NCBI GenBank assembly: GCA_028274465.1
Contig: CM051455.1
Coordinates: 73,642,489-73,706,488, forward strand
DNA from: Plantago ovata
Taxonomy: Eukaryota > Streptophyta > Magnoliopsida > Lamiales > Plantaginaceae
Direction of reading: 5' to 3'
DNA length: 64,000 nucleotides
Below are positions 1 to 10,952 of this stretch, piece after piece. Made by a program: the position numbers and the translations under genes. Under the pieces are notes generated by a model. That model was not told where the DNA came from. It did no database searches and saw nothing but the letters and a program-made list of their open reading frames with translations. Position 1 is the stretch's first letter; each line of letters starts with the position of its first letter.

Positions 1-928
1 CAATTCGAATATATTTTATAGGCAACTAAGAATCATATGAAGGGATTTGCAGCAAGATTGAATCACAATCTCATGTAAGCATAAACATAACCCATAGCAT
101 GCATATTCTACATTCTACCACCAACACAAAAGATTTAGCTACTCATATTCATCAACATAGACATCAATTCATATGAATAATAATCAGAATACATCATATC
201 AAACTACAAGACAAGAGAGTGATACAAGTTACCACCAAAGTTGTCACTAATCGGTGGAAAGCAAAGAAAACCTCTCCGTAGATGATTACAAAGGATGAAT
301 CCCAATCAAAACCTTGAATCCCAAGCTAAAATACAAAGTAATCTGAATATTCTCTGAGTTTTGGGGCTTAGGAACTCTCCAAAACGAAGTTACAGTCCAA
401 AAGATCTTCAAAAAATGACCAAAGATCATATCTAAGAAGGAACATCCGAAAACGTAACCGCTGCCAAGCGGACCGCTTGGAGTAGCCAAGCAGAGCGCTT
501 GGCAAGCGAAGCGCTTCGGGCACTCCAAGCGCTTCGCTTGGCGTCTGTGCCAAAACTCCTGGAATTTGAAGCGGAGCGCTTCACTATTCCAGGCGCTTAG
601 CTTGGCTCCTAGGCAGATTTTTGTCCTCAAACTCAATCTTTTTGCCCTCGCATGGCCCTCGGGTGCCTTGGACTCATCCTTCTCGATGCTTATTGATACT
701 CAAACACTTACGAACAAGCCACGGAGATTGGGGAACTTCAACGGGGCCATCTTTTCCATCAAAAAGGCTCGTTTTAGCTCCAAAAATGCCGTTTCGTACC
801 TAAGTGCCTGAAAATGCAGAAAACACAAAACGTGACACTATTCTACAAAACTAACCAAAAAACAAGGCTAGAAGATAGCAAAATAAGGTAAAAATGACAA
901 GATGAACGCGTCAAAAATACGTTCATCA
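1..928 (-). repeat. 3' LTR of the Athila element (truncated by window edge)
   Basis: Bases 1-928 repeat 8885-9818 with few differences. The LTR boundary at 928 reads TTCATCA on the plus strand (TGATGAACG on the element strand) and is directly abutted by the PPT. Bases about 465-600 hold a cluster of 13-17 bp palindromes of the type AAGCGGACCGCTT and AAGCGAAGCGCTT. Confidence 0.92.
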
Positions 929-941
929 AACTCCCCAAACC
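929..941 (-). other. Polypurine tract of the Athila element
   Basis: On the element strand GGTTTGGGGAGTT runs directly into the LTR start TGATGAACG. The same junction occurs next to every gypsy 3' LTR in the window (24601, 30028, 35253, 58174), which fixes the LTR boundaries. Confidence 0.85.
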
Positions 942-2858
942 AAACCTTTGCTTGTCCTCAAGCAACAAACTATCCTAAATGCAACACAAAAGGAGTCTCA
1001 TGCCAAGTAAAGTGAACTAATCTATTGAATCTACCAAATGCTTATGAACAAAACCAAATGAGCATGACATGCAAATAGGTTGAAGTATGCCTCGATTGCG
1101 AATATACACATTCTCAAGTGCACTTGGTTAAACAATGGAGTCTCTCGTAACATCTTCTACCTGGACCTGGTTAATGACGACACAATGATGCATGTTATCA
1201 TACTACAATTGCCCCGTGCCTATGAAACCGAGGGCTTACTTCTGTTCACCAAGTGAGACTTTTCCTCAAGAGAGGGCGAACCAATACTGGCTCTCATCAA
1301 ACGAAGGAGGGTTCCCTTAGAAAGATAACACTCCCCTATTCTACCCAGACTCTCAAGAATGAGCCTCTTTCAACCACTTTTTGAATAGAAAGACGAGGGT
1401 GGTCAAGAACAGGCCTTGGACAAAGGTGACACGAAACGAAAGATAGAATTTACAACTCGATAACTTCAAAAACAAATTTTTGCATGACACTTGACACTTT
1501 ACTAGACTGTTTTTGGCTTGCAACGACCCTTCTTTTGCTTTTAGGTCTTATTCTTTATTTTCTTTCTTCTCTTTTTTTTTTTTATATATTTTCTTCTCTT
1601 TTTTTTTTTTTTTCCTCTTTTTCTTCTTTTCTTTTTCTCTTTTTTTTTCTTTTATAAAGGGGCAAGCAGCAGTACTAAGTGTCAAAAACACCTCCCCAAA
1701 CCTATTCGAAAGAATAGATTTGAGCACAAAGACGAAAAAGGAAGAGGAAATACTCTTTTACAAAGACACCTCCCCAAACCTATTCGAAAGAATAGGTTGG
1801 GACACAAAACAGAAAGAAAAAGAAAAAGGAAACTTTACAACGACTCAAAGACGAAAGACAAGATCAACGAAACAACCCCCTCCCCAAACCTATTCGATAG
1901 AGTAGGTTTGACACAAGGAATCGCACACCTCACACTACCTCCTTCCTAGGCATTTGGCAATCTCAAATCGAGGTGGAGAACTTGTCGCCTCTTACGTACA
2001 TAATTACACGGGTTACAACCATAGACTCTAACATGCATCATTTCGTAAGGCCATCGTGAATCGCAGCAGAAGAAACACCACTCAAGGTGATGTCGAGACT
2101 ACTAAGCTTAACTAGTGCACATGCGAATGTGACAAACCAAGCGAGACAAGCCTCAAACTACTTGCAAAGTGATGCAACATATGATCAATGGCCATAAACA
2201 CTTAGTCTACTCAATAAAAAGGTTCAAAAGACTTGGCAATAAACTCCACACACAACAACGTGTAACAACTAATCTAGGGATGATATGCATGCAAAAATTT
2301 GAAAAAACACGACAAATCTCATGAACTTGAGTAAAATCAGGCATGTACGAACCACACAAGCATAGTACTGAAAATCCAATACCCCCTCCCCAAACCTAAA
2401 CTTTTGCTCGTCCTTGAGCAAAGAAAAGTTGAAAGAAAAGGAAAAATTGGATTGAAAGTACACCTCCCTATATGAGTAGTACCTGAAAGGACTCAAGAAA
2501 CAAGTGAGAACGGGTGCGCAAAGGTGAGAAGAATGGAAAAATGAGGAAAATTTGGGTACAGGGTCCAAGCGGACCGCTTCGAGGGAGCCAAGCGGTTCGC
2601 TTGGCCAAGCGGAGCGCTTGGGAGGCTCCAGGCGCTCCGCTTGAATTTCCAAGAAGTTGCAAAACTTCCTGGAATTTGAAGCGGACCGCTTGGCCCTTCC
2701 AGGCGCTTCGCTTGGCCCTGTTTCCAGATTTTCGATGTTTTTCCTCTCTTAATCACCTAAGGTACCAAGACAAAACTAGACTAAACTAATCACGACAAAA
2801 GGCACACCGGCCACAACTACAAAAGCAAATAAAGAGTACAAGAAACTAAAGAAATGAA
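942..2858 (-). other. Non-coding 3' region of the Athila element
   Basis: No convincing coding region. It contains a T-rich tract on the plus strand (about 1560-1660; A/G-rich on the element strand), three hairpins of the form AACCTATTC-N4-GAATAGGTT (1699-1720, 1777-1798, 1887-1908), PPT-like GGTTTGGGGAGG copies next to each hairpin and near 2386, and a palindrome cluster (about 2565-2720) homologous to the one in the LTR. The short ORFs here are translations of those repeats. Confidence 0.75.
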
Positions 2859-5800
2859 CTAAGATACAAAAGGTACCTCAACCAAGTCAACCTCCACTTC
2901 ATGAGTCGACTCGAGAGGCTCTAGGTACGGATTAACTCTCTGGCCATTGACCTTGAAGGTATCTCCGGTTTGGTTGTCCAAGAGTTCCACAGCACCATGG
3001 GGTGCTACTCGGACAATTTCAAATGGTCCGTCCCATCTAGAATGGAGTTTTCCAGGAAAAAGTCGCAACCGAGAGTTGAAGAGGAGTGCCTTTTGTCCTG
3101 GGACTAAATCCTTGCGAATGATGCCTCTATCATGATACCTCTTTGCCCGTTCCTTGTATATCTTACCACTCTCGAAGGCTTTCAATCTTAGCTCATCTAG
3201 CTCGGTGAGTTGCAAAAGTCTTTCTTCACCGGCTTTCTCCATATCAAGGTTCAATTGCTTGATGGCCCAAAGTGCTCTATGCTCCAACTCCACGGGTAGA
3301 TGGCAAGCTTTCCCGTACACAAGCCGGTAGGGACTGGTACCAATCACCGTTTTGAAAGAGGTCCTATATGCCCATAGTGCATCCGACAACTTGGTGGACC
3401 AATCCTTTCTCGAGGGTTTGACTACCCGCTCCAAGATTTTCTTGATTTGCCGATTGCTCACTTCTACTTGGCCAGATGTTTGAGGATGATATGGAGTAGC
3501 AACGAAATGTGTGACCCCGTACTTCTTCATGAGATTAGCGAAGACCTTGTTCACAAAGTGAGTTCCCCCATCGCTGATAATGGACCTCGGGGTCCCAAAC
3601 CTATTGAAGATCACATCACGAAGAAAAGAGAGTACAACCTTGGCATCATTAGTCCGGGTGGGAACAACCTCTACCCATTTGGTGACATAGTCGACCGCAA
3701 CCAAGATATATTCGTACCCATTACTCTTAGGGAATGGTCCCATAAAGTCTATACCCCAAACATCAAAAGGCTCAACAACTAAGTTACCTTGCTGGGGCAT
3801 CTCTTGTTGCTTGCCAATGTTGCCACTCCGTTGGCATGAGTCACATTGCGCCACAAATGAGCGCGCATCTTCATACAAGCTGGGCCAAAAGAACCCGGAT
3901 TGAAGCACCTTGCGAGCGGTTTTTTGGCCACTATAATGCCCTCCACATTCTAACTCATGGCAGAATCTCAGTATCGACAATTGCTCTTTCTCGGGTACAC
4001 ACTTCCGCAAGACTTCATCTCCTCCCTTGCGGAACAAGTACGGGTCATCCCATATGTAATGGCGACAATTCCTCACAAGTGAACGCCGTTCAGGTCCTGA
4101 GAGATGGGTTGGCATCACATTTGTGGCTAAGAAGTTAACGATATCGGCGTACCATGGTTCCAACTCTATGCGCATCAACTGATCATCGCGCAAATCATCT
4201 GGGACGGGTGTGTCATCTTGTGGAATGTTTGGCAACCGGGACAAGTGGTCCGCCACTAGGTTTTCCTTGCCACTTTTATCGATTAATTCCACCTTGAACT
4301 CTTGGAGAAGAAGTACCCACCGCATCAAGCGCGGCTTGGTTTCACGCTTAGCAATCAAATGCTTGAGAGCTGCATGGTCAGTGTGAACAAAAACTTTGTA
4401 CCCAGTAATATAGGACCTGAATTTACTTAGAGCAAAAATAACCGCTAAGAATTCTTTCTCAGTGGTAGTATAATTAATCTGAGCAGCATCTAGGGTCTTA
4501 CTAGCATAGTAAATCACTCTGAAACGGTTATCAACCTTTTGACCAAGAACAACACCCATAGCATAGTCAGAAGCATCACACATAATTTCAAAAGGAATTT
4601 TCCAATCCGGAGAGACTACAATAGGGGTTGTTAAGAGTTTCTCCTTAAGTGTGTGGAAAGCGTCAAGACATTCTTGTGTGAATTCGAAGGGAACATCTTT
4701 AGCAAGCAAGTTACTCAAGCACTTAGCTATCTTAGAGAAATCTTTGATAAATCTCCTATGGAAGCCTACATGCCCAAGGAAGGATTGCAATTCACGCACA
4801 CAAGTAGGTGGAGGTAACTTTTCAATGATTTCAAGTTTCCCTTTGTCTACCTCTATCACTCTTTTAGAAATAGCATGTCCCAACACAATTCCCTCTTTAA
4901 CCATATAGTGACTCTTTTCCCAACTCAAGGTAAGATTACATTCAATACATCTCCTTAAGACACGATCAAGTTTATCAAGACAATCATCAAATGAATCACC
5001 GTAAATGGAAAAATCATCCATAAATACCTCAACAAATTTATTCACCATGTCAGAGAAGACGGAAAGCATGCAGCGTTGGAAAGTGGCCGGAGCATTGCAT
5101 AATCCGAAGGGCATCCTCCGGTACGAGAAAGTGCCAAAAGGACATGTGAAGGTGGTCTTCTCTTGGTCCTCGGGAGCTATAGGAACCTGGTAGAAACCTG
5201 ACAAACCATCCAAGAATCAATAGAACTCTTGCCCAGCCAGGCGGTTAAGCATATTATCAATAAATGGTAAAGGAAAATGATCTTTCTTTGTGGAAGAATT
5301 CAATTTCCTATAATCGATGCACATACGCCACCCCCTTGTTTTCCTAACGGGTACTAATTCCCCTTTATCATTGGCTTCGATCGTTATACCCGACTTCTTA
5401 GGGACTACATGGACGGGGCTAACCCATCTGCTATCGGGAGCTGGGTAAATCATCTTAGCATCTAGGAGTTTAAGCACCTCTTTCTTCACAACTTCTTGCA
5501 TAGCTGGGTTTAGCCTACGTTGTGGTTGCCTAACAGGTTTCGCATCTTCCTCTAAGGCTATTTTGTGTGTACATTGCACCGGGCTTATACCCTTAATGTC
5601 ACCTATGCTCCATCCTATGGCTCCGGTGTTTCTTTTCAACACCTCCACTAAGTTAGCCTCTTCCTCCTTACCAAGCTTAGAAGATATGATTACAGGTTTG
5701 GACTCATTCTCTCCTAAGAAGACATATTTCAAATGGTTTGGTAATGGTTTAAGCTCAAGGGTTGGTTCACTAGGTGGAGGGGTCACTCCTTCATCTTCAT

Positions 5801-6812
5801 CTACTCCTAGGGACTCCTCTACTTCTTCCCCTAGAGAAATTTCGGGTGCACTATCTAGGAGGGTTGTCATAGCTAACACTTCTTCGGTGACAAATCCCTC
5901 TTCTAGGTTCATAGTAAGAGCGGCTTCTAAAGGGTCGCTAACTTGATGGGCAGAATAAGTATCACAAGAGACAGATTCATAACAATCAACAAATTTAAGT
6001 TCTTCAATCATAGCTTCCTCAGAGTCAGGTTCACATACCTGTTTGTATTGCTCGATCTGAACTTTGTCTCCGAGTACCTCCATGGTGATATTTTTCCCTC
6101 GAAGCTCCAAACATGTGTTGGTGGTAGCCATGAAGGGTCTTCCCAAAAGCACAATATGCTCCTTTCTCGAACTTGTACCCTCGTCTGCTGTTTCCATCAC
6201 CACAAAGTCGGTTGGTACAATGATTCTATCCACCTTCACTAGAATATCCTCGACTATCCCCAGTGGGTGTTTCACACTTCGATCAGCCATTTGAACGACC
6301 ATGCTAGTGGGTTGGATTTTTCCCAACCCCAACGCCTTGTAGATGGAGTATGGCATTAGATTAATGCTAGCCCCCAAATCGAGCATTGCTTTTGTGGATC
6401 GGCCGTTTCCCATGGTGATACTAATTATGAAACTACCGGGATCCTTTTGCTTCAAAGGTAACTCATGCACCGAGTTAACCATTTCAAGTTCAGCAACATC
6501 CCCTTTCTGGAAAATCTTCTTATTACTCCTCACTTCTTTGAAAAATTTCGTGTAAGCGGGAATATTTTGAATCAATTCCAGAAGGGGAACGTTCACCTCT
6601 ACTTTTGATAGAATCCCATATATAGGTGAGTCTCGGATGTCCTTCTTAGCTTCCTTTATCCTTCCGGGAAAGGGAAGATGGGGTTTAGGGGGCACATAAG
6701 GATTAGGCGACTTATGGAGTCCGCCCTCCTTTTGTCGTGCACCCCCTTCCTCATCTTCCTTATCCTTCTCAGTAACAAGTTCAGGGGTTGGTGCGGCTTC
6801 TTCTACAACCAC
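2859..6812 (-). pseudogene. pol: Athila pol: protease, reverse transcriptase, RNase H, integrase (one internal stop)
   Basis: One minus-strand frame from about 6812 to 2859, broken by a single TGA at 5219-5217 where relatives have Cys in the RT motif before FLDG. Order: acidic spacer; aspartic protease with LDLGAS (the usual DTG/DSG is DLG) and LLGRPFMATT; RT with [29 protein letters not shown] and catalytic FMDD; RNase H with [16 protein letters not shown] and TDHAALKHL; integrase zinc finger (HX3-H...CX2C, ending QCDSCQRSG) and a DDE core with [16 protein letters not shown] and [11 protein letters not shown]. It would copy element RNA into DNA and integrate it. The C-terminus reaches [10 protein letters not shown] without a chromodomain, as expected for Athila rather than chromoviruses. 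It shares its frame with the gag region, implying one gag-pol polyprotein. It is the only RT/integrase source for the gypsy families seen here. Confidence 0.95.
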
Positions 6813-6821
6813 CTTCTCCAG

Positions 6822-8238
6822 CTACTCATCATCACCTGTATCACATGTATTATTAGGCAAAGATTTAGTTTTAGAAGGATACATCAAAGGATACGGTGGT
6901 CTTGATTCCTTGCCACTCCGCAAAAGTATGTTTTCCTCTTCAAGTTCTTCCTCAATCCTGGAGCTTTCACAATGTTCTTCTTCCCCTTCCAGATCAGCCT
7001 CAAGTCCCTCAATGAACTCCTCTTGATGATTAAGATTTCTCTCATTTTCGGAAAAATCAGAATTTTCCTCCCAATTCTCAGGCGGACCGCTTGACAGAGC
7101 GCAAGCGGAGCGCTTGCCAAGCGCTTCGCTTGGCCCAGGCCAAGCGCTTCGCCTGGCTCCTGGAGCTTCTTTTTTTTCCTCTCCTTTCTCTCCTGGAATT
7201 TCAAGCGCTCCGCTTGACTGTCCCAAGCGCTCAGCCTGAATTTCCAGTGAATTTTCTTCATGCATGTGACACTCGGAACCCCTTTCTTTACTCATTTTCT
7301 CTTCTAGTAACTCGAGCATGACCTCAGATTCTCCTAGAACTTCATACACACACTCCATTCTAGTATCAAAATCCTCTTGGTATTTACTCGCTACTTCGAG
7401 CACATTTCCCCAAACCTCCATTAGAGTGGATAACACCTTTTCTTCCTCTTCGGTGAAGCACTCCTCTTCACCTTGAGCTTGCGAGTCTTCCACCTCAAAG
7501 ACGTAATATGGAATATTTTCGCCCGAGCATGTCTTCACTTTTTAATCGAAGTTGTCATCATAAGAACTAATGGCAATAGGCTTGGGTGCTCGATACATCT
7601 CTGAGTAATCAAGCGGTGACACAAGAGCATGGTTACGTGTCGCAGCGAGCAATCTCCCAAAAACGGTACAATTCTCCATACCGTCACATGCTCCATCTAT
7701 CACCAACTGCAAGTCTTCATCCAATCCTCGATAAAAACAAGTAATCAGTTCATATTCGCTCAACCGATGATGTGGGCATTCGCCCTTGTAGAGCTCAAAT
7801 CTCTCTAGAGCATCGCAGAACCTTTCTCCCTTCCGCTGAGCGAATTCAATTATCCGCTTCTTGAGCTCTTCATTTTCCCTAGGCGAAAGGAACCGATCAA
7901 GAAAGGCATCTACCACGTCTTGCCAACTCCTCAGTGATCCCCCAGGCAAAAGATCTCAACCATTCCTTGGGTTTCCCAGTAAGAGCACATAGAAACAACC
8001 GACGCAAGAGCTGATCATCATTCAAATCACGTGGTGGTAACAACCCAACGTCACGCCGGTATTCTACCACGAATCGTAATGCAATCTCACAAGGCGAATC
8101 TCGGAAGGTAGCTATGCTATAGAGAATTTCATCTGTGACCTCATATAACCTAGCCTCCGGTTCAAGATAAATCGCCGGCTCTTTCCTTATCGCCTCATAC
8201 CGGACTTCGAAAGCTTCGTTCAAGCAAACTTCTTCCAT
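6822..8238 (-). pseudogene. gag: Athila gag (frameshifted, with in-frame stops)
   Basis: The gag N-terminal part (8238-7897) contains the capsid-like retrotransposon gag fold region (LFLCALTGKPKEWLRSF). A single-base indel at the C-run near 7940 moves the frame, and the fold continues from 7949 (SWQDVVDAFLDRFLSP, then GERFCDALERFELYKGECPHH). TAA at 7544-7542 and TAG at 6824-6822 then interrupt the same frame that continues into pol. The 7538-6822 stretch is very acidic and contains a palindrome cluster (7080-7250) that translates into odd SAW/KRSA-rich peptides. No CCHC knuckle was found. Start chosen at ATG 8238 because it begins MEEVCLNEAF and lies 149 bases inside the PBS. Function: the capsid of the virus-like particle. 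Confidence 0.88.
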
Positions 8239-8386
8239 ACCTGTTCAACAACAAAGCCTTCAACTAACTGTAAGTTTCCGTTAGTTTCGCAAAACTTTCA
8301 CACAATTCAATCAAGAAAGAAATAAGGGGTGGGAAAGAGATGTTGGCTGAAAAAACCAAAACAAAAACACCAACCAAAGGAGTTAA
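8239..8386 (-). other. 5' untranslated leader between PBS and gag
   Basis: Short leader of the Athila element between the primer site and the gag ATG. No ORF. A related leader (motif GTTGGCTGA on the plus strand) occurs at 27600-27654 in the gag-only derivative, showing common ancestry. Confidence 0.6.
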
Positions 8387-8405
8387 GTCCCCGGCAACGA
8401 CGCCA
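8387..8405 (-). other. Primer binding site, tRNA-Asp type
   Basis: The element-strand sequence TGGCGTCGTTGCCGGGGAC matches the complement of the 3' end of plant tRNA-Asp except at one base. It lies 3 bp inside the LTR boundary at 8409. Confidence 0.85.
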
Positions 8406-8408
8406 AAT

Positions 8409-9818
8409 TGATGGATGTCATTTTTCACCAATTAAATTTGTTTAAAAGCCTAAGAACACTTATCACCACACAAACTAGAGTGCAATGGCAAGTTGTCCCC
8501 GAGTGTCATTCTCTTGGGACCTAACGTGGCTTTGCTTGAGGTTTTTGCAAGTAATTTCAGTCAACCAGTTCAAATGTTTAGAGAATCGTTTCCTTTGAAC
8601 ATTAGCAATGAGTAATCAGATTGTTGTAAACCAGTTTGGAAAACGGTTGGTGGTAGAAATCAAATACACATGCATGGGTTACGTATATGCTCACAAGTTC
8701 AGTGCGTAGAACCTTCGATCAAGTCTTCTAAGCAACTCGTCTAGGCAAATTTAAGACACACATCATGAAAGATGACTATCAATACTTTAGAGGTGCTTGT
8801 CACCAACACCATTTAACTAGCATGCTGCAAATCTCTAACATACAATCCTATAGCTTTCATTGACCAAGAGTTTGTCACTATACTCAATTCGAATATATTT
8901 TATAGGCAACTAAGAATCATATGAAGGGATTTGCAGCAAGATTGAATCACAATCTCTTGTAAGCATAAACATAACCCATAGCATGCATATTCTACATTCT
9001 ACCACCAACACAAAAGATTTAGCTACTCATATTCATAAACATAGACATCAATTCATATGAATAATAATCAGAATACATCATATCAAACTACAAGACAAGA
9101 GAGTGATACAAGTTACCACCAAAGTTGTCACTAATCGGTGGAAAGCAAAGAAAACCTCTCCGTAGATGATTACAAAGGATGAATCCCAATCAAAACCTTG
9201 AATCCCAAGCTAAAATACAAAGTAATCTGAATATTCTCTGAGTTTTGGGGCTTAGGAGCTCTCCAAAACGAAGTTACAGTCCAAAAGATCTTCAAAAAAT
9301 GACCAAAGATCAGATCTAAGAAGGAAAATCCGAAAACGTAAGCGCTGCCAAGCGGACCGCTTAGAGTAGCCAAGCGGACTACTTGGAGTAGCCAAGCGAA
9401 GCGCTTCGGGCACTCCAAGCGCTTCGCTTGGCTTCTGTGCCAAAGCTCCTGGAATTTGAAGCGGAGCGCTTCACTATTCCAGGCGCTTAGCTTGCTCCTG
9501 GGCAGATTTTTGTCCTCAAACTCAATCTTTTTGCCCTCGCATGGCCCTCGGGTGCCTTGGACTCATCCTTCTCGATGCTTATTGATACTCAAACACTTAC
9601 GAACAATCCACGGAGATTGGAGAACTTCAACGAGGCCATCTTTTCCATAAAAAAGGCTCGTTTTTAGATCCAAAAATGTCGTTTTGTACCTAAGTGTCTG
9701 AAAATGCAGAAAACACAAAATGTGACACTATTCTACAAAACTAACCAAAAAACAAGGCTAGAAGATAGCAAAAGAAGGTAAAAAAGACAAGATGAACGCG
9801 TCAAAAATACGTTCATTA
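8409..9818 (-). repeat. 5' LTR of the Athila element
   Basis: About 1410 bp, starting TGATGG on the plus strand and ending TTCATTA, where intact copies end TTCATCA. It contains the conserved block matching GAGAGAACGACACTCG near 8498-8520 in diverged form and the palindrome cluster at 9345-9490. A CCTATAAAATATA stretch on the element strand near 8893-8910 is the best TATA candidate but is unproven. Confidence 0.9.
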
Positions 9819-10952
9819 GTTAATTTAGCTATATTTTAGTACATTTTATTAGAATAGTGTCACGTTTCCCTTTAGTTGACAAGGAATTGGTGTTCCGGAA
9901 GCCTATTTGGAGTATCTGAAGGTTTCCGGATAGGATTTGAAGTCTAGGGGCCGAATTTGGAGGTTAGAAGGCTACTAGAAGTCAGAAACCGAGTCCGAAA
10001 AGGTGAAGAAATCCAAAAATGCGTCGAAAACGCGGAATTCCGCGAGAATTACCCGGGGGCGAACCGCCCCGTGTTTTTTCGGGGCCTATATATAGTGCTC
10101 AGTTTTTCTCCGAAAATCATATCTTTCCAGACCTTCTCTCTCACCTCTCTCTATAGTTTTAGGTAGGAACTTCCCGGGGCCTGTCCTGGGAGTTCTGTAG
10201 CTTAGGGGATACTTTTTCATAGCAGTTTGGAGCTCGTAGGACCGCAATCATCCGGAGATTGACAACCTTCGGTAACTTTGTATCTTACAGTTTTATTCTA
10301 CTTATTTTATATTCTTTCAACATGTTTTCTTCTATGATTTTTGTTGATTGCATGCCTATTATGAGTAGCTAAACTTATCGTTGGTGGTAGTATGTGAATT
10401 CTTAGCGAAGGGAAGATAATCATGCTAATGGCTATATCGCGCATTATACTCCGTGTCATTGCTTTATTTCGTTGATCAATTGTAACCAAAATTCTCGTAT
10501 GTTGTATTGATTATTATGCACAATTGGACACTAGTCGACCATCAGACCAATTATCTTCCTAGTGTTGAATAATTACGGAACACATTAGGACAATCGTGAT
10601 TGACTTGTCAGACCAAATTATTTTCGTAGTGCTTAATACTTGCAACAGGACACTAGATTGATTCAAAGATCTCTATGCAAGACCGAGGAATTTATGCATG
10701 ATTATCGACCCGTTATGTTAAGAAGGACCATACTATCACCAATCTCCATTATCTGCTAGAAACCCTCTATTGCTATTTGTCTGCTGTTTTATATTCCCTA
10801 GTTAAATAGATAAATCTAGTTATAGTCCTGAGAGAACGACACTCGAGTCATTCTACTGCTACACTACGGTTTTCGTTGTAGTTTTGGATTGCCTTTGGCT
10901 AATTACAAATATTATTTGACTGAATTCGGAACTGACAAATCCGCGTTCATCA
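9819..10952 (+). repeat. Gypsy TR-GAG-family LTR, 5' end cut off
   Basis: It matches 58236-59423 of the complete plus-strand element, ending TTCATCA at 10952, with an internal deletion of about 58 bp after 9879. The first ~61 bp are missing because the Athila element inserted there. It retains GGGGCGAACCGCCCC (10056-10070) and the TATA box CTATATATAG (10086-10095). No PBS follows: the right flank is copia envelope-like sequence, so it is a solo LTR or the 3' LTR of an element whose body lies left of the window. Confidence 0.85.
10056..10095 (+). promoter_or_regulatory. LTR core promoter with GC palindrome
   Basis: The palindrome GGGGCGAACCGCCCC is followed after about 15 bp by CTATATATAG, a good plant TATA box. 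The pair is conserved in the other LTRs of the family (51683-51721 and the region around 58530-58570). Confidence 0.65.

Larger units (their letters stand above)
1..9818 (-). mobile_element. Athila-type Ty3/gypsy retrotransposon, nearly complete
   Basis: Read on the minus strand the order is 5' LTR (9818-8409), tRNA-Asp-type PBS (8405-8387), gag, protease, RT, RNase H, integrase (8238-2859), a long non-coding 3' region, PPT (941-929) and 3' LTR (928 to beyond base 1). The RT and protease motifs ([35 protein letters not shown]) are typical of the Athila lineage. No envelope-like ORF is present between pol and the 3' LTR. It is inserted in a plus-strand gypsy LTR whose remainder begins at 9819. 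The target duplication cannot be checked because the left end lies outside the window. Coding damage is light (one frameshift, three stops), so it is a fairly young insertion. Confidence 0.9.

Noticed and set aside
368..811. Overlapping ORFs on both strands rich in KRSAW, RLAKRS and similar peptides (also at 2269-2789, 9170-9650, 24001-24483, 26128-26388)
   Set aside because: They are translations of the short palindrome clusters and are open on both strands for that reason; no conserved frame.
1513..1905. Phe/Leu-rich ORFs that look like membrane proteins (also 25165-25522, 30509-30799, 35810-36197, 38850-39077)
   Set aside because: Translation of T-rich tracts in non-coding 3' regions of gypsy elements.
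5217..5219. Programmed stop in Athila pol
   Set aside because: The TGA falls inside the conserved RT motif where Cys is usual, with no sign of a recoding signal; simple mutation is more likely.
10307..10489. Repeated 60-codon ORF (also 29236-29418, 33985-34167)
   Set aside because: Open only because the LTRs are near-identical copies; no start context or conserved coding pattern, and it lies in the LTR.
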